From: Robiginitomaculum sp.
Lineage (GTDB): Bacteria; Pseudomonadota; Alphaproteobacteria; Caulobacterales; Maricaulaceae
DNA length: 64,000 bases
Assembly (NCBI GenBank): GCA_021776565.1
Contig: JAJFFQ010000058.1
Coordinates: forward strand, 1-64,000
Reading direction: 5' to 3'
Position 1 is the stretch's first letter; each line of letters starts with the position of its first letter. Below are positions 57,126-64,000 of this stretch, piece after piece. Below the pieces are notes generated by a model, which was not told the DNA's origin, searched no databases, and worked only from the letters and a program-made list of their open reading frames with translations. Position numbers and translations under genes: made by a program.

Positions 57126-57139
57126 TTGACTTGAATCAA
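57126..57139 (+). promoter_or_regulatory. FNR/FixK-like box before the ATP synthase F0 operon
   Basis: TTGAC-TTGA-ATCAA matches the FNR/FixK consensus TTGAT-N4-ATCAA at nine of ten positions. It is 47 nt before the atpI start within the AT-rich leader. If real, it would link ATP synthase expression to oxygen or nitrosative state. Confidence 0.5.
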
Positions 57140-57185
57140 GAGCGCAGATAAATTGCGCCGCGATCCTGGGCAATTCTCAGGTGTT

Positions 57186-57536
57186 ATGAGATCAAACCTG
57201 ATGACCGATGATGACGATTTACCCAAAGCCTCTGCCGAACTTGAAAGCCTGGGGGCACGCCTGGATGCACAAGCACGGGCAGCTAAAATTGAAGATGAAA
57301 TACGGCGCACCGCAACGCAAGCTCTGGGCGGTGGATTTAGAATTGCAGTTGAGATGCTTGCAGCACTGGTCGTCGGCACCGGTTTGGGTTATATGGCCGA
57401 CCAACTGCTTGGCACCTTGCCGTGGTTCATGGTCGCGGGCATCTTTTTGGGCTTTGCAGCCGGGATGAAAAACATGATCCGTTCCGCGAAACGTATGCAC
57501 GCAAAGCGGGATGGTAAGGACGATAAAACGGGTTAA
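57186..57536 (+). CDS. atpI: ATP synthase assembly protein AtpI
   Basis: A 116-residue small protein: an N-terminal helical segment, then two membrane helices (about 55-75 and 80-98, GTGLGYMADQLLG and FMVAGIFLGFAAG). AtpI helps assemble the c-ring. CAGGTG precedes ATG 57186; 57201 (MTDDDD) is the alternative. It heads the alphaproteobacterial F0 operon. Confidence 0.88.
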   Translation: MRSNLMTDDDDLPKASAELESLGARLDAQARAAKIEDEIRRTATQALGGGFRIAVEMLAALVVGTGLGYMADQLLGTLPWFMVAGIFLGFAAGMKNMIRSAKRMHAKRDGKDDKTG

Positions 57537-57550
57537 TTGCGCCAGTTCAT

Positions 57551-58327
57551 ATGGGGCGCACTTTTGAGGGAAATGGGCTAGTGGATCCGCTTCACCAGTT
57601 TAATATTGAACGTTATGGGGAATTCCATCTTTTCGGGATGGATTTGTCCTTTACCAATTCTTCGTTTTTTGCCCTGTTGGCGGTGGCTCTGGTGGTTGCA
57701 TTTCTGGCCTTTGGGTCGCGCAAACGCGCATTGGTGCCGGGGCGTATGCAATCACTGACCGAACTTTTCTATGAGTTTGTCGCACAAATGGTACGCTCAA
57801 CCATGGGCCAGGAAGGCTTTCGGTTCTTCCCGTTAATTTTCTCTCTTTTTGCTTTTGTGCTGACCTCTAACCTGCTGGGCATGTTTCCCTACTTCTTTAC
57901 GGTCACAAGCCATATAGCCGTCACTGGCGCACTGGCGCTGATGGTTATCAGCGTTGTTCTCATTTACGGATTTTCTCGGCACGGATTAAAGTTTTTCAAA
58001 TTATTCGCTCCCTCAGGCCTACCAATACCGCTATATTTTGTTATTGTCCCGATTGAGATCATCTCGTTTCTGGCGCGTCCGTTCAGCCTTTCCATCCGAC
58101 TTTTTGCCAACATGATGGCTGGTCACGCACTAATGAAAGTGTTTGCCAGCTTTGTTATAATGCTGGGTGGTGCCGGAGCGTTTAGTGTTCTGGCCATTTT
58201 GCCATTTTTGACCAATACTGCGGTGGTCGGGCTTGAGTTTCTAATCGCATTTTTACAAGCCTACGTGTTTGCCCTTCTTTCGTGCATTTATCTTAGCGAC
58301 GTCTCGGGCGAACATATTGGTCACTAA
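57551..58327 (+). CDS. atpB: ATP synthase F0 subunit a
   Basis: A 258-residue integral membrane stator subunit carrying the proton half-channels. The essential arginine is in FSLSIRLFANMMAGH, and the downstream AYVFALLSCIYL helix is typical. The start may instead be GTG 57581 (VDPLHQF), which has AGGGA upstream; ATG 57551 lacks a site. Second gene of the F0 operon. Confidence 0.95.
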   Translation: MGRTFEGNGLVDPLHQFNIERYGEFHLFGMDLSFTNSSFFALLAVALVVAFLAFGSRKRALVPGRMQSLTELFYEFVAQMVRSTMGQEGFRFFPLIFSLFAFVLTSNLLGMFPYFFTVTSHIAVTGALALMVISVVLIYGFSRHGLKFFKLFAPSGLPIPLYFVIVPIEIISFLARPFSLSIRLFANMMAGHALMKVFASFVIMLGGAGAFSVLAILPFLTNTAVVGLEFLIAFLQAYVFALLSCIYLSDVSGEHIGH

Positions 58328-58366
58328 CTGAACCTTTGGATTAACTGGTTATTTTGGAGAAACATA

Positions 58367-58594
58367 ATGGAACCAGCAGCAGCAAAACTTATCGGTGCGG
58401 GCATTGCCTGTATCGCTCTGGCCGGGGCCGGCATCGGCATTGGCACAATCTTTGGCGCATATTTGCAAGGTGCATTGCGCAATCCGTCAGCCGCCGCAGG
58501 GCAGTTCACAAACTTGCTTATCGGCTTTGCTTTGGCCGAATTCACCGGCCTTCTGGGCTTTGTGATGGGCATGCTTCTTCTGTTCGTATTTTAG
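58367..58594 (+). CDS. atpE: ATP synthase F0 subunit c
   Basis: A 75-residue hairpin of two membrane helices. The conserved loop GALRNPSA and the proton-carrying Glu58 in FALAEFTGLLGF identify subunit c. The glycine-rich first helix AGAGIGIGTIFGA packs the ring. No Gln/Ser sodium-site pattern is seen, so proton use is expected. GGAGAAAC precedes the ATG. Confidence 0.97.
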   Translation: MEPAAAKLIGAGIACIALAGAGIGIGTIFGAYLQGALRNPSAAAGQFTNLLIGFALAEFTGLLGFVMGMLLLFVF

Positions 58595-58617
58595 GGTTTT
58601 CCTATTAAACGCATCGG

Positions 58618-59217
58618 ATGATGATGATGATTGTGTTTTTCGATACCGGCAAAGCAGCAGAACATGCCGCAGAGGCCACAGAGCACGCCGTGGAAGCGGC
58701 CCAGCATACCAGTTCTGGTATGCCGCAGCTCGATATTTCCACATTCCCCAGCCAGATTTTCTGGCTGGCGATTGCCTTTGGATTGTTGTATCTGGCGCTT
58801 GACCGGTTTTTGATCCCGCGCATTGGCGGAGCCATTGAAGAACGCAAGGATCGCATTGCCGACGATCTGGATATGGCGGCCCGTAAAAAGGCAGAAGCCG
58901 ATGAGGCCATCATCGTTTATGAAAAAAGCCTTGCCGAGGCCCGTTCCAAAGCCAGTGTAATCGCCGCCGAGAACCGTGCCATACTGGATGCGCAACTGTC
59001 CGAAGAAAGTGCCGCACAGGAAGCTGAACTGGATAAGTCTGCCTCCAAGGCCGAGGCCAAAATTGCCAAAGCCAGAGCAGAAGCAATGCAACACGTAGAA
59101 AAGATTGCGGTGGATGTTGCCGGCGAGCTTGTGGCTATACTCGGCGGTATCAAAGCTGATCCCAGAAAGTTGGAAAAGGCACTTGAGACCGTACGTGCAG
59201 GAAGTGCAGCACCATGA
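58618..59217 (+). CDS. atpF': ATP synthase F0 subunit b'
   Basis: A 199-residue b-type stalk subunit with a His/Ala-rich N-terminus, one membrane helix (about 42-60, QIFWLAIAFGLLYLAL) and a long charged helix. The first b-type gene of an alphaproteobacterial pair is b' (AtpG/AtpF2), which forms the peripheral stalk heterodimer with b. It overlaps the next gene by ATGA. The first codons ATGATGATGATG make the exact start uncertain. Confidence 0.9.
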   Translation: MMMMIVFFDTGKAAEHAAEATEHAVEAAQHTSSGMPQLDISTFPSQIFWLAIAFGLLYLALDRFLIPRIGGAIEERKDRIADDLDMAARKKAEADEAIIVYEKSLAEARSKASVIAAENRAILDAQLSEESAAQEAELDKSASKAEAKIAKARAEAMQHVEKIAVDVAGELVAILGGIKADPRKLEKALETVRAGSAAP

Positions 59218-59765
59218 CCTTGATGAACACCATTCTTTTAGAAACTGCCGAGCACGGTGCAACGACCCCGGGTATTTTTGATCTTTCAGATCCACGCCTT
59301 TGGGTGTTTTTTTCGCTGGCCATTCTGGTGGCTGTGGTCGTGTGGAAAAAAGTTCCTGCGCTTTTGATGAAATCCCTGGACGAGCGGGCTGATCTCATTC
59401 GTAGCGAGCTGGACGATGCCCGTCGGTTGCGCGAAGAAGCCCAGGAATTGCTGGCCTCATATGAGCGTCGCGGGCGAGAAGCACAAATTGAGGCCGAAGA
59501 TATTATTGCCCTGGCCAAGCACGAAGCCGAACTGTTCGCCCAGGATGCCCGCGAAAAACTGCAAGACGTTCTGGCCCGTCGTGCCGAAACCGCAGAGCGT
59601 AAAATCGCCCAGGCAGAAACCCGCGCAGCAGCCGATGTGCGTGAGCACGCCGCCGCCCTGGCCAGCACTATTGCAGAAATTGCCCTAGCGCAGTCTTTGA
59701 CCAAAACTGCCCAAGGCAAGTTGGTTAATGATAGCATTGAGGAACTGGGAAACAGCCTTCAATAG
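59214..59765 (+). CDS. atpF: ATP synthase F0 subunit b
   Basis: A 183-residue stalk subunit with one membrane helix (about 29-47, LWVFFSLAILVAVVVW) and a long coiled-coil tail. It pairs with b' in the peripheral stalk holding F1. Last gene of the F0 operon; its stop is 11 nt from the convergent small membrane protein. The F1 genes are elsewhere, as is usual in this class. Confidence 0.92.
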   Translation: MTLMNTILLETAEHGATTPGIFDLSDPRLWVFFSLAILVAVVVWKKVPALLMKSLDERADLIRSELDDARRLREEAQELLASYERRGREAQIEAEDIIALAKHEAELFAQDAREKLQDVLARRAETAERKIAQAETRAAADVREHAAALASTIAEIALAQSLTKTAQGKLVNDSIEELGNSLQ

Positions 59766-59776
59766 GCTTACTCGCC

Positions 59777-60052
59777 TTATTTGCGCTTTCTGGTTTTGGC
59801 AAAAAATCCACGGACATGCTTTCCTGTATTAGGGTATTTGGCCAAAAAACTGCCCATAGTTTTTCGTGCCCGTTTTGAGTTGCGCACCAGTACCACCACA
59901 CCACTGGCGGTAACAATACCACCCACCGGAAGCGGAAAGGGAATGAGCGGTATACCAACAGCAATGAGCGCCACACCGCCCGCGATACGGGCTTTGCGTT
60001 TTAACGCCTCTTTGCGTGTTTCATTCTCGGTATCGAGAGGTTCAAAATCCAA
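59777..60052 (-). CDS. Small membrane protein (PGPGW-like)
   Basis: A 91-residue protein starting at TTG 60052, chosen because AGGAGA lies 5 nt before it; the ATG used in the track has no such site and overlaps the nitroreductase gene. Two hydrophobic segments with GGVALIAVGIPLIPFPLPVGG suggest a PGPGW-family membrane protein. The C-terminal tail is basic (AKTRKRK). Function unknown. Confidence 0.7.
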   Translation of the reverse strand: MDFEPLDTENETRKEALKRKARIAGGVALIAVGIPLIPFPLPVGGIVTASGVVVLVRNSKRARKTMGSFLAKYPNTGKHVRGFFAKTRKRK

Positions 60053-60108
60053 CTTAATCTCCTCTCCCCAACTTACACAATTTAGGTATTCTTTGCCAGA
60101 AACGCAAG

Positions 60109-60732
60109 TTAGCGCCAATAGGAAATCAACGGGGCAATTTCTGGCCTGGGACGCTCTCTTATCGGCTCTTGCCCTGTGCCAAGATGAATAAATCCCGCCA
60201 CCCGCTCATTCGCGATCAGACCAAGGTCAGACGCGATTTTCGTATCAAATGCGATCCACTGACTAAGCCAGTTTCCAGCCCACCCGGCGGCGTTGGCAAC
60301 CAGCAGCAAATTATAACAAAGCGCCCCGGCAGACAGTTCCTGCTCCCACACCGGGGTTTTATGCGCTGGATCAGGGCTGGATATAACCGCCACCACAACC
60401 GGCGCGCAACTAAACCTGCGGCGTTCCCGGGTCAGATCGTCTGCGCTTGCCTGCGGGTGCAGTTCCAAAAACCGCTTGGCAAAAACCGTACCGACCTGTT
60501 GCTGTGCGGCACCGTCAAAAATTATAAACCGCCAGGGAGCAAGCCGACGATGGTCGGGCACCCGCGTGGCTAAGCGCAACAGCTTTGAAAGCTCGATCCT
60601 GTCAGGGCCAGGCTCACTCAAGGCCGGGGCTGGGCATGACCGCCGGGTATTGAGAAACGCCAACACCTCATCACTGGGTTGCGCACATGCCAGCATGGCA
60701 TCCGTGGCAGGTGGTGGTGGTATGATAGGCAT
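60109..60732 (-). CDS. Nitroreductase-family flavoprotein
   Basis: A 207-residue FMN-dependent NAD(P)H oxidoreductase. Landmarks are FLNTRRSCPAPALSEP near residue 27, RVPDHRRLAPWRFIIF near 60, and AGWAGNWLSQW in the C-terminal half. It resembles YdjA-type nitroreductases. It is divergent from a TetR gene across 124 bp containing the palindrome CCTTATAAGG, so the regulator may control it. Confidence 0.9.
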   Translation of the reverse strand: MPIIPPPPATDAMLACAQPSDEVLAFLNTRRSCPAPALSEPGPDRIELSKLLRLATRVPDHRRLAPWRFIIFDGAAQQQVGTVFAKRFLELHPQASADDLTRERRRFSCAPVVVAVISSPDPAHKTPVWEQELSAGALCYNLLLVANAAGWAGNWLSQWIAFDTKIASDLGLIANERVAGFIHLGTGQEPIRERPRPEIAPLISYWR

Positions 60733-60789
60733 AGAGCTTCTTTCAGGTTAGGTGTGAACTCATAAACTTTGACGCCACAGGCATATAGG

Positions 60790-60799
60790 CCTTATAAGG
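60790..60799. promoter_or_regulatory. Candidate TetR operator
   Basis: CCTTATAAGG is a perfect 10-bp palindrome midway between the divergent nitroreductase and TetR genes, where a TetR regulator could control both. Assigned by position and symmetry. Confidence 0.4.
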
Positions 60800-60856
60800 T
60801 TCAGGAAAAGGGGCGCGCTTTGCAAGCAGGCAAAGCAGGAAGGGAAAAATATTTAT

Positions 60857-61519
60857 ATGAGTAGTACTGATGTGGCACCGGAATGTTGTTGTGCAACGCC
60901 AGCGGAGCGTCGGCGCGAAAAAATGCGCGATACTATTATTACAGCGGCCCAGGCCATCTTTACCAAAGACGGCGAGGCTGGTCTTTCCATGCGTCGTCTT
61001 GCCGAAGCCATCGATTATTCCCCGGCGGCATTATACAAATATTTTGCCTCCAAGGACGATTTGTTTGAAGCCGTGCGTGAGCAATTTTTTGAACGTCTTC
61101 TCAAGCGTATGGATCAGGCTTTAAACGGCTCTGGCACCACTCAGGAACTTTTTGAAGCATGCGGGCGTTCCTATATTGAAACCGCACTGGAAGAACCAAG
61201 CACCTTTATGATGGCCTTTACGGGCCTTAAAGAAGACACAAGACCTGTTGAGGGCACCTTTGGTTATGCCGCCGCAGAACAACTGGAGTGCATGATTAAA
61301 CAAGGCATTGACGAGGGTATTTTGCGCAAGGTTGATCTGGCCCTGGCCGGCAAGGCGGTATGGGCTGCCGTACATGGCCTGACGATATTACTGATCCAGA
61401 TCCCGACAATGCCCGGCGGAGTCACCCATGAAAACGACTATACCAGAGAAGACATAATCCGCTTTCATACTGATTTTATCTGGCGTGGCATGGCTGCACC
61501 CGGGACAATTGCCACTTGA
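60857..61519 (+). CDS. TetR-family transcriptional regulator
   Basis: A 220-residue regulator with a TetR DNA-binding domain: GLSMRRLAEAIDYSPAALYKYFASKDDLF at about 40-70. The ligand domain (TetR_C type) follows. Three consecutive cysteines near the N-terminus (PECCCATP, about 9-13) are unusual and might bind metal or sense redox state. Divergent from a nitroreductase, a common pairing for xenobiotic or redox control. Confidence 0.9.
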   Translation: MSSTDVAPECCCATPAERRREKMRDTIITAAQAIFTKDGEAGLSMRRLAEAIDYSPAALYKYFASKDDLFEAVREQFFERLLKRMDQALNGSGTTQELFEACGRSYIETALEEPSTFMMAFTGLKEDTRPVEGTFGYAAAEQLECMIKQGIDEGILRKVDLALAGKAVWAAVHGLTILLIQIPTMPGGVTHENDYTREDIIRFHTDFIWRGMAAPGTIAT

Positions 61520-62297
61520 TATGAAGTATTTTCACCATCCAAATTGCACGATTATAGCGGGTCTTGAGCGGGTGGGGATAAGTATTTTTCACGTGCTCAT
61601 CTAGCGAGGTTTACTGTCGCGATAGTACAAGAATCACGTGCTCATATAACGGGCGCCAGCACTGCGATAACACCAGTCAATAAAGGACAATAAGGGTCAT
61701 TTGAGTATCATTTATGGGTCAGTCAAGGGACAGATGAAGGGTGCCCGAGGGTCAGGCCATGACCCTGAAGTGACCCTTGAGCATGTGAATGGGGATAAGA
61801 GACTGGCTATCCCCGGCTTCCCCCTCTCCTTCGACAGGCTCAGGATGAGGGGAAATATAACAACCTCACATAAAGCCTCATCCTGAACTTGTCGAAGGAT
61901 GAAAGACGTTTGTATTTCATGCAAAAACCCCAAACTTATCCAACGCTGGCACTGATCGGGTAAGATTATGACTGGTTGGCAACCTCACACATGACATTGC
62001 CCGGCCACCCTCCGACTTGTTAGGTGGTTAGGGCAATCCAGATACGAAATAAAACTGGATTATCGGAACAAGCACGATACTAACATGAATGGGAAACAAT
62101 GAACGCCGACCTCATGCAGAAATAGTGACGAGTGCCCTAAAAACATTGAATTGCAACAGGAGTGTTCACTTTGGGCAGGCTGTTTGGTGAACTAAAAGGC
62201 ACAGAAACGCTTGCTTTTCCAGCCTGTTCATATTCTTATTTATAAGCTGTTTTAGTAGTGTTTCCAACGCAATGATAGTGAAAGCCGGAGAGACAGG
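61520..62297. other. Gene-free intergenic region with repeat element B
   Basis: This 778-bp stretch has no supported gene. It contains element B (61539-61972) and a further GCCCGG/GGGCAATCC repeat near 61995-62060. Between 62090 and 62297 only very short ORFs occur. The TTG start of the O-antigen ligase gene lies at its end, preceded by GGAGAGACAGG. Confidence 0.7.
61539..61972 (+). repeat. Dispersed ~425-nt intergenic element, copy B
   Basis: Homologous to the reverse complement of 8259-8681. It begins GATTATAGCGGG, carries the AAGGGTCA cluster with AGGGACAGATGAAGG, then GACCCTTGAG, TGGGGATAAG, CTATCCCC, TCCTTCGACAGGCTCAGGA, and near its end ACTTATCCA and GATCGGGTAA. It has a second TCATCCTGAACTTGTCGAAGG arm not found in copy A, and lacks the CCTCCCCC module. 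Its only long ORF (61701-61886) is incidental. Confidence 0.75.
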
Positions 62298-63650
62298 TTG
62301 CGAAAAATATTCGGTGTAAGTGGCTGGTGGTACGCGGGTTTGAGCGTTTTATTCCTGTTTGGGGCGCATTTGGCCGATGGTGCCAACACCAGTGCTCTTG
62401 CCATGGGTTTTTCAGTTCTGACCCTTGTCTTGTGCCTGATTGGCCTTGCGCTTATTCCACAGTCACTTTGGGTACTTACAGAGCCATCTCTAAAGTGGAT
62501 TGCGGCCCTCTTTGTGCTCACCCTGATTTATGTTGGATTGCAATTGACGCCATATTTGCCGAGCGGCGGACACCCCTTTTGGGCATGGACGAGCACCCTT
62601 GAGGCTATAACACTGGACAAGGACGCAACCTACAGGGAACTGCTTAAACTGGCCGCTTTGGGATCTGTTTTTATAGTAGGGATGATTATTGGAGCCGATG
62701 ATCGTCGCGCCTTGCTTTATATCAAAATGACGCTTGTTGTCGGTGTAATATTCACGCTTTGGGCATTTTTTGTTTATACAGCAGATGCCCGTTCTGCACC
62801 CAATGGGTATGTACAGGGGTATTTGCGTTTACACGCCAGTTTTCAATCGGCAAACAACGCGGCCACGGTAATGGGCATTTTGGCTATTCTGGCCCTGGCC
62901 TCTCTCATACGTTCGGTAAAAGAAATCACCCACAAGACATCAAGTTCGGCGCAATTTATTGAACGTTTTATTATCCGCTCCCCGATTGCCTTTATTGCAC
63001 TTCTTCTATCACTTATCGCGTTGATACTTACCGCTTCAAGAGGCGGCATAGCGGCCAGCCTGGTTGCCATGCTTGTGTTCATTGGTTGGGAACTGTCTGG
63101 TCGCAAGAGCCGTAGGGGAAACACCAAAAACTCTATCGGCATTTTATTGCTGGCTATGGCGCTGTTTATACTGGCCTTTATGACCTCAGGTGATTTATTT
63201 TTAGACAGATTGTCCGCTGAAAAATGGATTAATGTCGAACGAAATTCTATCTATGTCGCACACTGGCAAGCGATACTGGCCGCACCATGGACTGGCTATG
63301 GCATGGGTAGCTTTTATCTGGTCAATGACACATTGCTGAACACCGAAAATTGGCGTTCATTGCACGCAACCGGAGCACTCCATAATGTGTATTTGCAATG
63401 GCTGGAAGAGGCCGGCATCATTGGCGCTATTTTGATGTGGGCGACGCTGGTTCTCATTTTTCGGGCTATTTTTACAGGTCTTAAGCACCGTCGCAGAATG
63501 CGCACATGGATACGGGCAATTTTGTCTATTACCTTGTTGATTCTGGCTCATGGCATGGTCGATTATGGCCTGCAAGTCCCCTCAATTGCGCTGGGCTGGT
63601 CAATGTTGTTGGGTATGGGATTTGGCCTTGGTGCAGAGCGACCATCCTAA
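62298..63650 (+). CDS. O-antigen ligase/polymerase family membrane protein
   Basis: A 450-residue polytopic protein with about 11 membrane segments. A large periplasmic loop follows RGGIAASLVAM at about residue 250 and includes WINVERNSIYVAHWQAILAAPWTGYGMGSF and LHATGALHNVYLQWLEE, the Wzy_C/RfaL-type signature. Members ligate or polymerise surface glycans. The start is TTG with a good site. No glycan genes lie beside it in this window. Confidence 0.85.
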   Translation: MRKIFGVSGWWYAGLSVLFLFGAHLADGANTSALAMGFSVLTLVLCLIGLALIPQSLWVLTEPSLKWIAALFVLTLIYVGLQLTPYLPSGGHPFWAWTSTLEAITLDKDATYRELLKLAALGSVFIVGMIIGADDRRALLYIKMTLVVGVIFTLWAFFVYTADARSAPNGYVQGYLRLHASFQSANNAATVMGILAILALASLIRSVKEITHKTSSSAQFIERFIIRSPIAFIALLLSLIALILTASRGGIAASLVAMLVFIGWELSGRKSRRGNTKNSIGILLLAMALFILAFMTSGDLFLDRLSAEKWINVERNSIYVAHWQAILAAPWTGYGMGSFYLVNDTLLNTENWRSLHATGALHNVYLQWLEEAGIIGAILMWATLVLIFRAIFTGLKHRRRMRTWIRAILSITLLILAHGMVDYGLQVPSIALGWSMLLGMGFGLGAERPS

Positions 63651-63733
63651 GCTGGTCACCACGCCTACAAAAACGCCGCATACCCAAACTCCCCCCTCTT
63701 GCCCCTTATTGACATTCCTGTTCATACCATTTA

Positions 63734-63771
63734 CTTTGTAATACAAAGAACTTTTCATAAAATTTATGAAA
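63734..63771. promoter_or_regulatory. Two adjacent palindromes before the last gene
   Basis: CTTTGTA-A-TACAAAG (63734-63748) and TTTCATAAA-A-TTTATGAAA (63753-63771) are both perfect, 4 nt apart, and 12 nt before the start of the last gene. They look like operators of a local regulator overlapping its promoter. Confidence 0.55.
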
Positions 63772-63782
63772 GATAATGAGTA

Positions 63783-64000
63783 ATGACCAATGAAACCACA
63801 ACAAAATTTGAGGGCAATCTTGCGGCGGCATTAAAAACCGAAAGACTTAGCGCATATGCGCGTTTGCGAGGAGGCTTTCCTGTTCCTCTGGCGGGTGCCA
63901 CCTATTGGGCGGTGCTGGCCATTGCCGGACACATGCTGGCACCCAGTATTTGGTATTGGGTTGCCCTGTTTGGAAGTGGCACAATATTCCCCTTGGCGCT
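63783..64000 (+). CDS. Membrane protein, 3' end outside window
   Basis: ATG 63783 opens a frame that stays open to the window edge (at least 72 codons): a charged N-terminus with LKTERLSAYARLRGGF, then hydrophobic segments with ATYWAVLAIAGHML and IWYWVALFGSGTIFPLA. It has the look of a small multi-pass membrane protein (possibly DUF7010-like). A pair of palindromes lies just upstream. Family unassigned because it is truncated. Confidence 0.6.
   Translation, partial: MTNETTTKFEGNLAAALKTERLSAYARLRGGFPVPLAGATYWAVLAIAGHMLAPSIWYWVALFGSGTIFPLA

Noticed and set aside
61701-61886. ORF of 61 residues inside element B
   Set aside because: It is made by reading through the repeat modules; copy A does not keep the frame and there is no ribosome binding site.
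62160-62246. Short frame GTG...TAA of about 27 codons before the O-antigen ligase gene
   Set aside because: An AGG precedes it, but the product shows no pattern and coding cannot be supported from one sequence.

Overview
The window looks like chromosomal DNA of an alphaproteobacterium. The evidence is the mix of genes: a CcrM-type GANTC adenine methyltransferase with GANTC sites in its own leader, a DUF4164-zapA-6S RNA block, a split b/b' F0 ATP synthase operon, a ubiK/lgt/midA/pgeF block, and a mutY/DUF721/dsbA/smc block. A Caulobacterales/Maricaulales-like relative fits best, but the genus cannot be named from sequence alone. Nearly everything is dense housekeeping DNA with many ATGA overlaps. 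Accessory material is confined to a few intergenic islands and some genes of unknown role.

Layout. 1-900: probable 6S RNA (3' part cut by the window edge), zapA and a DUF4164 gene, all on minus. 1036-4858: glycolytic operon gap-pgk-fba followed by a small exported NTF2-like protein. 4969-8250: dihydropyrimidinase and a glyoxalase-fold gene, an ArsR regulator with an SRPBCC partner, a short relic of mutL, and a small membrane protein with a clear terminator. 8259-8681: first copy of a ~425-nt dispersed intergenic element. 8691-15800: lpd, a decayed TetR gene, ilvE, an OmpR/EnvZ-type two-component pair, proC, a YbjN gene and ubiK. 15827-19485: lgt, midA, pgeF and prs. 19488-28441: a PQQ-type sugar dehydrogenase, a DUF4399 lipoprotein, an exported serine hydrolase, rmuC, def-fmt-truA, a Sel1-like lipoprotein and small conserved unknowns. 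28453-32929: an M3 peptidase lipoprotein, an exported avidin-family protein and a group II PLP decarboxylase. 33110-34899: ccrM and rnhB. 34937-39871: a four-gene cell-envelope operon built around a von Willebrand A protein, of no recognised function. 40001-46075: a CusCBA-like Cu/Ag efflux operon with a Cys-rich leader gene. 46166-50401: TrkH, a duplicated-domain dCTP deaminase, a probable transferred GIY-YIG protein and fRMsr. 50433-59765: mutY, DUF721, two tandem DsbA-like lipoproteins, smc and the F0 operon atpI-B-E-F'-F. 59777-64000: a small membrane protein, nitroreductase/TetR divergent pair, second (inverted) copy of the dispersed element, an O-antigen ligase family protein and the start of another membrane protein.

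Most notable: (1) an exported avidin homologue that keeps most biotin contacts and the chicken-avidin disulfide pair but replaces the inter-subunit Trp with Phe; (2) the VWA envelope operon with five PG-x-Y-marked beta modules; (3) two inverted ~425-nt copies of a composite intergenic element carrying AAGGGTCA clusters and GGGGATAA/TTATCCCC pairs; (4) a two-repeat DNA-binding region fused to a GIY-YIG domain; (5) an FNR/FixK-like box before the ATP synthase operon; (6) paired GANTC sites in an inverted repeat before ccrM; (7) a mutL relic. No CRISPR array, tRNA, rRNA, insertion sequence or prophage was recognised.
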